Of a stretch of 64,000 nucleotides of DNA, positions 45,860 through 54,122 are shown in pieces. The DNA is from Aciduliprofundum sp. MAR08-339 (GTDB lineage Archaea > Thermoplasmatota > Thermoplasmata > Thermoplasmatales > Aciduliprofundaceae). The notes beneath the pieces were generated by a model that made no database searches, was not told the origin of the DNA, and worked only from the letters and a program-made list of their open reading frames with translations. The position numbers and the translations under genes were made by a program. Position 1 is the first letter of the stretch. The number at the start of each line of letters is the position of its first letter. Location: contig NC_019942.1 in assembly GCF_000327505.1 (NCBI RefSeq), positions 1 to 64,000 of the forward strand, in the 5' to 3' direction.

Positions 45860-46872
45860 CTTCCCCACCCCAGAGCACGGGGAATATCATCGTTTTTCTC
45901 AACATACTCACGCACGGGCTTCAGAATGCGGATCAACTCCCCCGCCACAGCCATCTTCAGGTCCATTGGGTGAAGTTCTCCCTTGGCATAGGCCCTTTCA
46001 AGTTCATCGTAGGAATGAAAGATGATATCCCCACCCCATTTCTCGGGTCTTTTTATCACCATTTTCTCAATATAGTACGAGAATAGAATGTGTCTTGCGA
46101 TCTGAAGCACCGGATTTCCCTCAACCTCAGGAGGGCAGAATGCCTTTTTCATCTTCCTCCTTATATCCTCCTCACTATCATCCACAAAGATCGCACTTCC
46201 CTCCTTGCTCTTGCTCATCTTAGCCTCAATTGGATCCATTCTACCTGTGCCCTTCAATCCTGCGAGAATGACCGTGTGCACCGCCACAGGTTTCTTGTAC
46301 CCAAGTTTATCCGCCACGTCTCTAGCAAGCATATGAGCGTGCCTCTGATCCATGCCCCCAAGGGCGATATCCAAATCCATGTCAAATATGTCTGAGACCT
46401 GCATGAACGGGTAAATGATCTTTGAAGAATCAAGTTCTGCCTCGTCCTCCTTGCGGCCCATTATGCTCATTGCCCTCTTGGCGCGTTTGAGCGATGTTCT
46501 CTTTGCCACCCTTATTACCCTTTTCCAGTACTCCTTTCTGCTAACCAGCTCATCTGCCCATACATACCTTGGCCTTATATCCAGGGCCCCAAAAACTCCC
46601 TTCATGTATTCCCCCGCAAGGCGAATCTTCTCAATATCCCCTCCAAACTTATCGTTTATGAATGCGTGCCAATCCGCCAGAAACACTATCATATCCACAC
46701 CTGCATCCATAAGATCCCGAACCTTCGCTCCTATTATGAGTCCGGTGCCAAGATGCACCCTGCCAGATGGCTCAAGACCAACATAGCCCCTTGGATTGCC
46801 CTTTAGAGCAATCTCCAGTTCTTCAGGGGTGATAACCTCAACCACGTTGCGCATGAGTTTATCTGAAAGCAT
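45856..46872 (-). CDS. tyrS: Tyrosyl-tRNA synthetase (archaeal type)
   Basis: Class I synthetase. HIGH-like VHLGTG (39-44) and KMSKS (in EAKMSKSKEG) are present; DQRHAHMLARDVA and the tyrosine-site segment are typical of the archaeal/eukaryotic form. At 338 residues it lacks extra domains, as normal. The ATG (MLSDKLMRNVVEVI) follows TATA-like sequence about 25 nt upstream; a start 23 codons earlier would include that box. It overlaps deoxyhypusine synthase by 4 nt. Confidence 0.95.
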   Translation of the reverse strand: MLSDKLMRNVVEVITPEELEIALKGNPRGYVGLEPSGRVHLGTGLIIGAKVRDLMDAGVDMIVFLADWHAFINDKFGGDIEKIRLAGEYMKGVFGALDIRPRYVWADELVSRKEYWKRVIRVAKRTSLKRAKRAMSIMGRKEDEAELDSSKIIYPFMQVSDIFDMDLDIALGGMDQRHAHMLARDVADKLGYKKPVAVHTVILAGLKGTGRMDPIEAKMSKSKEGSAIFVDDSEEDIRRKMKKAFCPPEVEGNPVLQIARHILFSYYIEKMVIKRPEKWGGDIIFHSYDELERAYAKGELHPMDLKMAVAGELIRILKPVREYVEKNDDIPRALGWGR

Positions 46873-46962
46873 AGATAGGCGATGAATTGAAGATATAAAG
46901 AATTTATGAATTGAAGCAAATTTATATAAGGGCAATATCATTCAAGTAACGGGTGGAAAACT

Positions 46963-48393
46963 ATGGAAAAATATGACCTGAAATACGCAAAAAGAGCAAC
47001 CGCAATTTTCGTACTCCTTCCACTCCTGGTTATGTACACGGAGGCCGTGCTCATTCCATCTCTTCCCACAATACAAAAGGATTTTAACATCACCCCTGGC
47101 AACGCCAGCTGGATACTTTCAATATACCTCCTCGTTGGAACCGTAAGCGTGACGGTCATGGGAAAACTCGGAGATATGTACGGAAAGAAAAAGATGTTCC
47201 TCATATCCCTGATATTCTACACGTTGGGCGTATCAATGAACGGTTTTGCACCCAATTTTCAATATCTCCTGTTCTCAAGGGGGCTTCAGGGTATAGGCAT
47301 GGCCATATTTCCGCTTGGATTCAGTCTGGTAAGGGAGGAATTTCCACCGGAAATGGTTCCTGAGATTCAGGGACTCATAAGCGCCATGTTCGCCATAGGA
47401 ATGGTCATAGCCTTCCCCCTGGGTGCATACATATCCCAGAACTATGGATGGAGATGGACATACCACAGTGTTGCACCCTTTGCAGTATTGATGCTCATTG
47501 CATCCTATTTTGTGCTGCGTGAGAGCAGATACATCACAAGAAGTAAGTTTGATTTTGTTGGCCTGATTCTCCTAACCTTCTTCGTGGTGCCAGCACTGGT
47601 GGCGGTTACAAGAGCACCAACCGTTGGATGGTACAAAACTCAAACTCTGCTCCTGTTTGCCATCTCCGCCGTATCCTTTACCATCATGATTCTCTGGGAA
47701 AGAAAGACGAAGGATCCACTGATCCCGATATCCGTGATATCCAGCAGAAACCCCATGATAGCCAACATTGGGATAATGATGGCTGGATTTGGCATACAGA
47801 TGATGAGCCAGGCCAACACCTACATACTCCAGATGCCACAACCCTACGGATTTGGAAAAACCATACTGGAAACGGGCCTTCTTATGACGCCAATGGCCGT
47901 TGCCTCACTGATAATAGCACCAATTGCAGGAAAACTTATGCCCAGAGTGGGTGTGAAAATCTTTGCAGTCCTTGGTTCCCTAACAGCATTTTTCGGGCTG
48001 GTTCTCATGGCAAAATATGCAACAAGCGTGGACCTCTGGAGATTCATAGGAATGACCATTATTGTCAGTTCTGGAATCGTGCTTATGAACGTATCCCTAA
48101 TCAACGTGCTCATATTCAGTGTAAATAAGAGGGTTATGGGTATTGCCACGGGGGCAAACAGCCTTTTCAGAAATTTTGGGGCCACATGGGGTCCAGCAAT
48201 AGCGGGGACGATTATGACCACCTACTACACACTCATTCATCTCCCTGCACCTCCCTACGTGATGCAGATACCGACAAACAAGGCCTACGAGATACTATTT
48301 TCAGGTTCGGCTCTGATTTTCCTCCTGCTGGGCATACTCTCCCTGTTCATAATTGAGGTCATGAAGAAAGGAGTAATAGGAACAAAACAATAA
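46963..48393 (+). CDS. MFS drug-export-like transporter (DHA2, 14-TM type)
   Basis: Proton-driven efflux protein of the EmrB/QacA type. About 14 hydrophobic helices over 476 residues; motif A GKLGDMYGKKKMF follows helix 2-3, and motif C-like GIGMAIFPLGFSLVREEFP is present. The ATG lies in a GTGGAAAACT context with TATA-like TTATATAAG 40 nt upstream. Substrate unknown; it may expel toxic organic compounds. Confidence 0.88.
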   Translation: MEKYDLKYAKRATAIFVLLPLLVMYTEAVLIPSLPTIQKDFNITPGNASWILSIYLLVGTVSVTVMGKLGDMYGKKKMFLISLIFYTLGVSMNGFAPNFQYLLFSRGLQGIGMAIFPLGFSLVREEFPPEMVPEIQGLISAMFAIGMVIAFPLGAYISQNYGWRWTYHSVAPFAVLMLIASYFVLRESRYITRSKFDFVGLILLTFFVVPALVAVTRAPTVGWYKTQTLLLFAISAVSFTIMILWERKTKDPLIPISVISSRNPMIANIGIMMAGFGIQMMSQANTYILQMPQPYGFGKTILETGLLMTPMAVASLIIAPIAGKLMPRVGVKIFAVLGSLTAFFGLVLMAKYATSVDLWRFIGMTIIVSSGIVLMNVSLINVLIFSVNKRVMGIATGANSLFRNFGATWGPAIAGTIMTTYYTLIHLPAPPYVMQIPTNKAYEILFSGSALIFLLLGILSLFIIEVMKKGVIGTKQ

Positions 48394-48431
48394 TCAGCAA
48401 ATTATTTGTTCTATACTCTCATGCAAGCCCC

Positions 48432-49127
48432 ATGGACATAACCGTGATCTTCGTTGAGCCCCAGTTCACAGGAAACATAGGATTCCTCGCCAGAACCATG
48501 GCGAACTTTAACTTCAAAAATTTAGTGCTTGTTAATCCTCCCCCACTGGACGATGATGCTTTCAGATTCGCGAAGCATGCCAGATACATTTTGGAGAATG
48601 CAGAGATCGTGAAAGATTTTGAAGAGGTACGAAGGTCATTTGATTATCTTGTCGCCACAAGCGGTGTGAGCACAAAATCTCCAAAGAAATTCAAGAGAAT
48701 CGCAATGAGCCCCAGAGAATTTGCAGAGAAGGTCGGAGGATACAAGGGAAAAATGGGCATGGTTTTTGGAAGGGAAAACTACGGGCTCTACAATGGGGAA
48801 ATTGAGCAATGTGATGCCCTGATAACAATCCCCACAAGCGAGGATTACCCCATCATGAACGTTACCCATGCGGCGGCCATCGTGCTGTACGAATTATTTC
48901 TTCAGGAAGAACGGAAGGAGGAAATGCCCATTGCCGAGAACTTTGAGTTGAATCTTCTTAATTCAAGATTCTCCGAAATTCTAGATGCAATAAATTTTCC
49001 AGCGCATAAGAGGAAGAACACGGAGGTGATGTTCCGCCGCATAATTGGAAGGGCGATGCTCACCAAGTGGGAGTATCACAGCATGATGGGAGTTTTCAAA
49101 AGGATTCTATACAAACTCGAAAGGTAA
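48432..49127 (+). CDS. TrmJ-like tRNA 2'-O-ribose methyltransferase (SPOUT)
   Basis: Knot-fold RNA methyltransferase. The first motif FVEPQFTGNIGFLARTMANF and the SAM-site FGRENYGLYNGEIEQCD with IPTSEDYPIMNVTHAAAI are typical of the TrmJ group, which methylates position 32 of tRNAs in archaea. A C-terminal helical extension (about 170-231) supports the TrmJ assignment over other SpoU members. 231 residues. It lies 38 bp downstream of the MFS gene. Confidence 0.85.
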   Translation: MDITVIFVEPQFTGNIGFLARTMANFNFKNLVLVNPPPLDDDAFRFAKHARYILENAEIVKDFEEVRRSFDYLVATSGVSTKSPKKFKRIAMSPREFAEKVGGYKGKMGMVFGRENYGLYNGEIEQCDALITIPTSEDYPIMNVTHAAAIVLYELFLQEERKEEMPIAENFELNLLNSRFSEILDAINFPAHKRKNTEVMFRRIIGRAMLTKWEYHSMMGVFKRILYKLER

Positions 49128-49182
49128 CATATGTAAGAAACTTTTAAATATTAAGTCGCATTTGAGTAATTTGGTGATTAAG

Positions 49183-49437
49183 ATGCCCTATGGTGATGGA
49201 ACTGGACCTGATGGTCGAGGGCCCAGAGGTAGGAGAATGGGACCCTGCGGGCGTGGGATTTATCCATTCAACGGATACAGTGGTGGCTATGCTGATTACG
49301 GACCCAGAGGATACTACGAACCCCCAATGGGATATCCGCGCAGGACCTACCTTGGAAGGTTCTTTACCCGTCTGTTTGGAAGTTTCAGGAGATACGGAAG
49401 GGGATACAGACGTGGACGCAGAGGGAGAAGATGGTGA
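49183..49437 (+). CDS. Glycine/arginine-rich DUF5320-like protein
   Basis: An 84-residue low-complexity protein starting MPYGDGTGPDGRGPRGRRMG, the typical entry of DUF5320-like proteins that occur with NifX-type metal-cofactor genes. The rest is rich in Gly, Tyr, Arg, ending GRRGRRW. The start is preceded by GGTGAT, with TATA TTTTAAATA about 30 nt further up. It heads a four-gene operon with overlapping ends. Another frame is open here (49190-49459) but codes for nothing recognisable. Confidence 0.72.
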   Translation: MPYGDGTGPDGRGPRGRRMGPCGRGIYPFNGYSGGYADYGPRGYYEPPMGYPRRTYLGRFFTRLFGSFRRYGRGYRRGRRGRRW

Positions 49438-49649
49438 GAGGGATGCCCCGAGGTGGTAGATACCTGTACTCCCCTCCATTGGGATTCAGATTCGCAGGCA
49501 TTTACTCACTCATAGACCTCGTGATCCTGGTGCTGGTGATAATAATACTGATACACCTATTCATAGTGGCATCATTCTATGTGATAGCCCTCGTTGGGCT
49601 TCTCCTGCTAAGAGAGTTTGTAAGACCGAGATATGGAAGAAGATGGTAA
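49431..49649 (+). CDS. Small membrane protein of the DUF5320/NifX operon
   Basis: A 72-residue protein with a Gly/Arg-rich N-terminus (MPRGGRYLYSPPLGFRF) and two adjacent hydrophobic helices (about 24-45 and 46-60), ending RPRYGRRW like its neighbour. The start overlaps the stop of the preceding gene, so it is coupled. It may anchor the complex to the membrane. Function unknown. Confidence 0.65.
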   Translation: MVRGMPRGGRYLYSPPLGFRFAGIYSLIDLVILVLVIIILIHLFIVASFYVIALVGLLLLREFVRPRYGRRW

Positions 49650-49663
49650 GGAGGTGATGAAAA

Positions 49664-50014
49664 ATGTATGGATATTACGGATACTACCCGTATGGACCCG
49701 GCTTTGGCTGGGGCCGAGGATGGGGTAGAGGAAGAGGATTTGGACGTGGTCGTGGCTGGGGAGCCATGCTTGGATACTGCCCATGGACAGGCATGCCAAG
49801 GGGATGGAGATGGATGTACCCCTATGGAACCACCTACAGTATGTACAGCCCTTACTACCCGAGGTACTACCCATACTACGGAACAGGCACCCAGGCATAC
49901 GTACCGGCCTATGCGCCCGTGAACGAAAGGAGTATGCTTGAAAGTGAAGCGAGAAGTCTTGAAGAGAGATTGAAGGAGATAGAGCGGAGAATAGAGGAAC
50001 TGAAAGGTGAATGA
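49664..50014 (+). CDS. Glycine/tyrosine-rich DUF5320-like protein with coiled-coil tail
   Basis: A 116-residue protein: MYGYYGYYPYGPGFGWGRGW at the start, a Gly/Arg and Tyr-rich middle with one Cys, and a C-terminal coiled coil EERLKEIERRIEELKGE (about 93-116). The tail closely resembles the end of the downstream NifX-like protein. It starts 15 nt after the membrane protein and its stop lies 1 nt before the NifX-like ATG. A metal- or cofactor-associated scaffold is a reasonable guess. Confidence 0.7.
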   Translation: MYGYYGYYPYGPGFGWGRGWGRGRGFGRGRGWGAMLGYCPWTGMPRGWRWMYPYGTTYSMYSPYYPRYYPYYGTGTQAYVPAYAPVNERSMLESEARSLEERLKEIERRIEELKGE

Positions 50015-50015
50015 A

Positions 50016-50495
50016 ATGCGCGTGGCAATAACTGCAGATGCTCCCTCTGAAAATTCACCGGTATCGCCCATATTCGGTAGATGCGCGTACTACGCAATAT
50101 ACGATACAGCCACTGATAAACTTGAATTTGTGCCAAATGCATCGGCCATGTATGCAAGGGGCGCGGGAGTTCAGGCTGCACAACAGGTTGCAAATCTTGG
50201 AGTGCAGATGGTCATAACTGCGGGAATAGCAGGGCCCAACGCCTCAATGGTCCTGGCACAGGCAGGAATTCAGGTGATCAACTCATTCCAAGGAACCGTG
50301 AGAGATGCCGTTGAAGCTGTGAAATCAGGAAGGGTGACGACCACAAACATACCTCCAGCACCATTTGAGCCACAGTACCCTCCGTACTACCAGGTGAGCA
50401 AGGAGGAAGAACTGAGGATGTTGGAGGAGGAAAAGAGGTACATAGAGGAGAGATTGAAGGAAATAAAGAAACGCCTTGAAGAACTGAAAGAATGA
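50016..50495 (+). CDS. NifX/NifB-C-like dinitrogenase-cofactor-type protein
   Basis: A 159-residue protein whose first ~105 residues follow the dinitrogenase iron-molybdenum cofactor fold: MRVAITADAPSENSPVSPIF with FGRCAYYAIYD, then GAGVQAAQQVANLGVQMVITAGIAGP and a glycine-rich ending. The family binds Fe-S or metal clusters outside nitrogen fixation as well. The last ~35 residues form a coiled coil (EERLKEIKKRLEELKE) matching the previous protein. The ATG follows AAAGGTGA at 5 nt. No other nif genes are in view, so nitrogenase itself is not implied. Confidence 0.82.
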   Translation: MRVAITADAPSENSPVSPIFGRCAYYAIYDTATDKLEFVPNASAMYARGAGVQAAQQVANLGVQMVITAGIAGPNASMVLAQAGIQVINSFQGTVRDAVEAVKSGRVTTTNIPPAPFEPQYPPYYQVSKEEELRMLEEEKRYIEERLKEIKKRLEELKE

Positions 50496-50530
50496 TTTTT
50501 TTCTTTATTTTCATTTTATTTTCATTTTCA
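50495..50530 (+). terminator. T-rich terminator of the NifX operon
   Basis: A long run of T-rich sequence (TTTTTTTCTTTATTTTCATT) follows the stop codon without a clear hairpin, as common for archaeal terminators. The TATA box of the next gene lies just after. Confidence 0.5.
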
Positions 50531-50576
50531 ATAATCACTGCACAAAACTTAAATAATCCTCAAAGATAGAAAATTG

Positions 50577-51284
50577 ATGAGAATTAGAACAGGCGTGCCC
50601 GGATTTGATGAACTTGTTCAGGGAGGGTTGGTCTCCCAGAGAGTTTATATTGTTGCTGGTCCACCTGGCTCGGGCAAAACAACATTCGGAGTACAGTTTC
50701 TGATTCAGGGGGCAAGGGAGGGAGAGAGGGGACTCTACGTGACCCTAACAGAGGATCCACACAGCATAATTGAGGATCTTTCCACATTCCGATTTAATCT
50801 GAGAAGATATACCATTAGTGGTATGATCTTCTTTGCAGATATGGGACCATTGAGCATACAGTACCTAGGTGCTGTTAAATCCCCAGAGAGCATAAGGGAG
50901 ACCTATGCCCAGGAGGTTTTCAAGAGGATTAACTCCATAGTAAAGGCAAAGGGTATAAAAAGACTGGTAATAGATTCTGTGCTCACCTTGAAATATGGCG
51001 GAGGAGACAGGGAGGAGCAAAACAAGGAAATTGCCAGATTTTTCAGAAGTTTGAAAGATCTAAAAATCACGGTTCTCATACTTTCTGAGATGACTGATCT
51101 AACCAACTACAGCCCAGAGCACTATATGGCCCACGGTGTCATATTCCTACACAATTTTCTAAACGGGCACACCATGACGCGAGCATTGCAAGTTATAAAG
51201 ATGCGCGGCACGATGCATGATTGTGATATGCACAAGATGGAAATAACTCCCGATGGGATAAAGGTATACTCTTCGAAGGTGTGA
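50577..51284 (+). CDS. KaiC/RAD55-like ATPase
   Basis: A 235-residue RecA-fold ATPase. Start MRIRTGVPGFDELVQGGL is typical; Walker A GPPGSGKT is at 28-35 and RLVIDSVLTL fills Walker B. The ATG lies about 27 nt after CTTAAATAA (leaderless). The C-terminal part ends with DGIKVYSSKV. It is co-transcribed with the next gene (Zn-ribbon, CheC-like) after a 3-nt gap. Possibly a signalling ATPase linked to motility given its location, but nothing in the sequence proves it. Confidence 0.84.
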   Translation: MRIRTGVPGFDELVQGGLVSQRVYIVAGPPGSGKTTFGVQFLIQGAREGERGLYVTLTEDPHSIIEDLSTFRFNLRRYTISGMIFFADMGPLSIQYLGAVKSPESIRETYAQEVFKRINSIVKAKGIKRLVIDSVLTLKYGGGDREEQNKEIARFFRSLKDLKITVLILSEMTDLTNYSPEHYMAHGVIFLHNFLNGHTMTRALQVIKMRGTMHDCDMHKMEITPDGIKVYSSKV

Positions 51285-51287
51285 AAA

Positions 51288-51956
51288 ATGGTTATCTGTC
51301 CAATTTGCGGCTCAAGGGATGTGACGAAACTCAAAACTGGCAGTTACAGGTGCAATTCCTGCGGCTTTGTGTTCTATCCCACAAGAGAGGCAATTATAGA
51401 TATGAGGGACCTGCTAACAGCAGAGCAACTCACGGAAGAAGAGATCAAAGAACTTGGTAAGAAAATGGAGAAAAGCACAACATCAGTAGGTGAGGCTATT
51501 TTTGGGGAGAAATTAAACAACGTGTTTAGGAGTTTAAATTCTCTAGATGAAATCTTGGCACAGTACAATGAGGATGACAGGGTATTCGGCATTTTTGTGG
51601 ATTTTGTGGGAAACATAAGGGGTACCTTCTTAATAATGGTCCACGAGAATAGCGTTGAAATAATAAAGAAGGCCTACGGTAAGGAGAGCGTTGTAGAGGC
51701 TCTGAAAATATTTGGCACAAGCATTGCAAGCAAGTTCAAGGATAACTTCAGAGATTACCTTGAAATTGAGAAAATAGATATCGCCTACGACACAATACTT
51801 TCAATGATAAATTACCTAATTTCAGACATTGCGGGAGATAGGGAGGTCATGTTCCTCAATGTGAAAATGCAGACAGAGCAAACTCCCAGGGGAGAGATAA
51901 TCTTCGTGCCTCAAAAAGATAGCATAAAGTATTTAAAAAGGTTTCTTAACGAATGA
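51288..51956 (+). CDS. Zinc-ribbon protein with CheC-like domain
   Basis: A 222-residue protein. N-terminal zinc ribbon: CPICGSRDV and CNSCGF (residues 4-26). After a helical linker, residues ~85-222 have the layout of CheC/FliY-type domains (strand-helix units with GNIRGTFLIMV, EALKIFGTSIASKF, SMINYLISDI), but the usual E-x-x-N phosphatase residues are missing. It follows the KaiC-like gene after 3 nt with GGTG upstream. The CheC relation is pattern-based and tentative. Its 3' end overlaps a small gene on the other strand. Confidence 0.6.
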   Translation: MVICPICGSRDVTKLKTGSYRCNSCGFVFYPTREAIIDMRDLLTAEQLTEEEIKELGKKMEKSTTSVGEAIFGEKLNNVFRSLNSLDEILAQYNEDDRVFGIFVDFVGNIRGTFLIMVHENSVEIIKKAYGKESVVEALKIFGTSIASKFKDNFRDYLEIEKIDIAYDTILSMINYLISDIAGDREVMFLNVKMQTEQTPRGEIIFVPQKDSIKYLKRFLNE

Positions 51957-52055
51957 TCGCATCTCCTTCTTTGACACGCCATTCACAAATGTCCGTGACT
52001 CCCTCTCCAGATTCTCATCGTAAATCTTTATCCAGGTAACCTTATTTTCCTTCAT
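51933..52055 (-). CDS. Small conserved-looking ORF (40 aa)
   Basis: Encodes MKENKVTWIKIYDENLERES and a rest ending MRSFVKKPF. TATA-like TTTAAATT, then GGTGAT upstream of the ATG, give it promoter and ribosome-binding context. It overlaps the end of the CheC-like gene by 24 bp on the opposite strand. Not recognised. The presence of both a promoter and a Shine-Dalgarno sequence is the main reason to list it; it may still be spurious. Confidence 0.45.
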   Translation of the reverse strand: MKENKVTWIKIYDENLERESRTFVNGVSKKEMRSFVKKPF

Positions 52056-52114
52056 ATTTGAATATCACCCATATGAAAATTTAAATAAATCGCTGTGAAA
52101 ATCTAAAGGTGTAA

Positions 52115-52474
52115 TCAAAATTGATTACGTCTCCTGAGAAACCTTGGCAAATCCATAAATTGCATTCTCAACTCGTACCTGCGAATTAACCTTATTGTAT
52201 TTCTCTCGACCCTGATACTTGGCTGTTCCATCGGCTTTTCCTTACCCTCTGTGATCTCATAACTTCTTTTTCTCCTACCCTCATCCTTTCCCCTTTTGTA
52301 GACCTTCTCAATTTCTTTTTCTATACCCTCCGCTCTTGCCAACTGCTCAATTTTACGCAGTTCTTTCTTCACCCAGCCAACTGCCTCATCATGAGAGTAG
52401 TAACCAACCTCGTAGCCAAGCACGTATGCGCGCTTGATCAGATTGTATTTTTTCTTTGTCTTATTGGAGCTCAT
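52115..52474 (-). CDS. Basic helical protein downstream of the archaellin gene
   Basis: A 119-residue, strongly basic protein (MSSNKTKKKYNLIKRAYVLG, later RKRSYEITEGKEKPMEQ and RLIRRYELRMQFM). The middle is amphipathic helix. Not recognised. The ATG (GAGGT 7 nt upstream) starts 9 nt after the archaellin stop, so both lie on one transcript. It could be an archaellum-associated regulatory or chaperone protein; nucleic acid binding is equally possible. Confidence 0.6.
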   Translation of the reverse strand: MSSNKTKKKYNLIKRAYVLGYEVGYYSHDEAVGWVKKELRKIEQLARAEGIEKEIEKVYKRGKDEGRRKRSYEITEGKEKPMEQPSIRVERNTIRLIRRYELRMQFMDLPRFLRRRNQF

Positions 52475-52483
52475 TGGCATACC

Positions 52484-54103
52484 TCAGTATATCTCCACAT
52501 ATCTATTTAACATTACTGGCGGAATCTCAATCACTGTGTATATGGGAATTCCAGGACCCGGAATTATCTTCATCGTGAGTTTCGTCTGAGGTGTCAAGGT
52601 CAATCCCACATCCCTTGCGTTAATGTACATTATTATTATGGCTCCATCTTCAAGAATGTAACTCTGCCTGAACTCTCCGGAGGGGTCATTCACGACCTGC
52701 ACTCCATAAAGGGTTGCATTGGCGGCCTCAACACCAAATCCAGAGGAATTCAGTTTCAAAGATGCTTCCACATTTCCATCGGTAAGTTCCACAATAACAT
52801 TGTTGAAGTCAACTGGCTTAGAACCAGGTCCAAGTGCAAGTTTTATCTCCAGCACCTGAATTGAGCTCTGAGGTACTATTATCTGCCCGTAATTGGATGC
52901 GTTATCCACAGCAACAACCAGATAATAGTAGGTCTGATAAGGCATATACACATAGTCGTTGAAATAGGTACCCTTCACAAAGGCATAGGGCTTGCTGTTG
53001 AACACCTGCGTTGTTGCCACAGCCAGATAATTTGTGGAACGATATATGTAATAGCCCTTTATACCACTCTGATTATCCCGAACCGGTTTCCATTCAAGAT
53101 GGATGTAGTACTGAGAAGTATACGCCCGAAGACCCTCCACTGAGGGAGGAGAAGTATTATCCACCCTTGTAACAGTTATGCTATTCGTTGTGGCCGAGTA
53201 CAAGGCACTGTTTCCTGCCCTATCATAACCTACAATGGCATAATACCAAGTTCCATTGGCTGGTGGATAGTCAATGTAACTCCTCACATCAGGACCCACC
53301 GTGGCAACCAAAGTGGCATTCTCCACATTAGCCGCTGTGATTTCACTTCTGGAACGGTAAATTTTTTGATAGTCCAGACCACTTCCGCTATCACTCGCGG
53401 TCCATGTTATCATCACCCCATATCCAGATGGGGTTATGGTTTCTATGTTGCCTGTGGGTGCCGTGGTATCAGGAGTGCCGGTTCCTGTGTAAACAGTTTG
53501 ATTCAACGCAGTATAAAGAACGCTGTTACCTGCCCTATCGTATCCAATTATTGCATAGCCATAGTAAGTGCTGGAATTCACACCGTAATCCACATATGTT
53601 CTATCATCTCCAAACCCGGAGGTAAAGGTCGCCACAAGGGTTCCAACACTCTTTATGTAATTCTCATCCTTTAAAATGAACTTTATGGTGGAGGGCGCTC
53701 CAGAAATTCTGTAAAGCTCCTCTTTCCACATACCGCTCTCAGTGTCAACGGCAGAATTCCACACAATTTTCACCGACAGCGGATCCGTGCTGTTTACCGT
53801 TACATTCAGAATCAAACCACCATAGGGAGGAGTGTAATCCCTCTGAATTGGCGCCTTGACATTCACCACAGAGGGATCCTTTCCATCAATATCCCTATCT
53901 CCCAAAATATTCAGGATTCTAACGGAACTGGTTATTTGAGAGGTTACATCCGATGCCACCTTCTCACCCTGCTCCCTCAAAGTCACACCTACATATATTA
54001 TGAGGGATGCTGCGATGGCGGCCACTATGATCATCGCAATGAACAGTATTAGGGTTGCAATTCCTATATCACCCTCTTCCTTCCTTGTGTACAGCCTCTT
54101 CAT
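52484..54103 (-). CDS. Archaellin-like protein with inserted FN3 domains
   Basis: A 539-residue filament-type protein. The N-terminus MKRLYTRKEEG followed by DIGIATLILFIAMIIVAAIA has the class III signal and hydrophobic helix of archaellins, with cleavage expected after Gly11; residues 42-70 continue the D0 helix (EQGEKVASDVTSQITSSVRIL). The C-terminal ~120 residues (from LALGPGSKPVDFNNVIVELTDG to the end) fit the archaellin beta-sandwich with the ending PGIPIYTVIEIPPVML. Between them three FN3-like modules (YDRAGNS repeats twice; WTASDSGSG; WKPVRDNQSG) are inserted. Typical archaellins are 200-270 residues. GGTGGTT lies before the ATG and TTTAAATAA further up. It could alternatively be a large pilin. 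Confidence 0.7.
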   Translation of the reverse strand: MKRLYTRKEEGDIGIATLILFIAMIIVAAIAASLIIYVGVTLREQGEKVASDVTSQITSSVRILNILGDRDIDGKDPSVVNVKAPIQRDYTPPYGGLILNVTVNSTDPLSVKIVWNSAVDTESGMWKEELYRISGAPSTIKFILKDENYIKSVGTLVATFTSGFGDDRTYVDYGVNSSTYYGYAIIGYDRAGNSVLYTALNQTVYTGTGTPDTTAPTGNIETITPSGYGVMITWTASDSGSGLDYQKIYRSRSEITAANVENATLVATVGPDVRSYIDYPPANGTWYYAIVGYDRAGNSALYSATTNSITVTRVDNTSPPSVEGLRAYTSQYYIHLEWKPVRDNQSGIKGYYIYRSTNYLAVATTQVFNSKPYAFVKGTYFNDYVYMPYQTYYYLVVAVDNASNYGQIIVPQSSIQVLEIKLALGPGSKPVDFNNVIVELTDGNVEASLKLNSSGFGVEAANATLYGVQVVNDPSGEFRQSYILEDGAIIIMYINARDVGLTLTPQTKLTMKIIPGPGIPIYTVIEIPPVMLNRYVEIY

Positions 54104-54122
54104 ATTCCAACCACCCTTTGTT

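Noticed and set aside
49190-49459. Alternative reading frame in the DUF5320-like region
   Set aside because: Acidic sequence with no family pattern, whereas the frame from 49183 begins with the DUF5320-type MPYGDGTGP and has an upstream GGTGAT.
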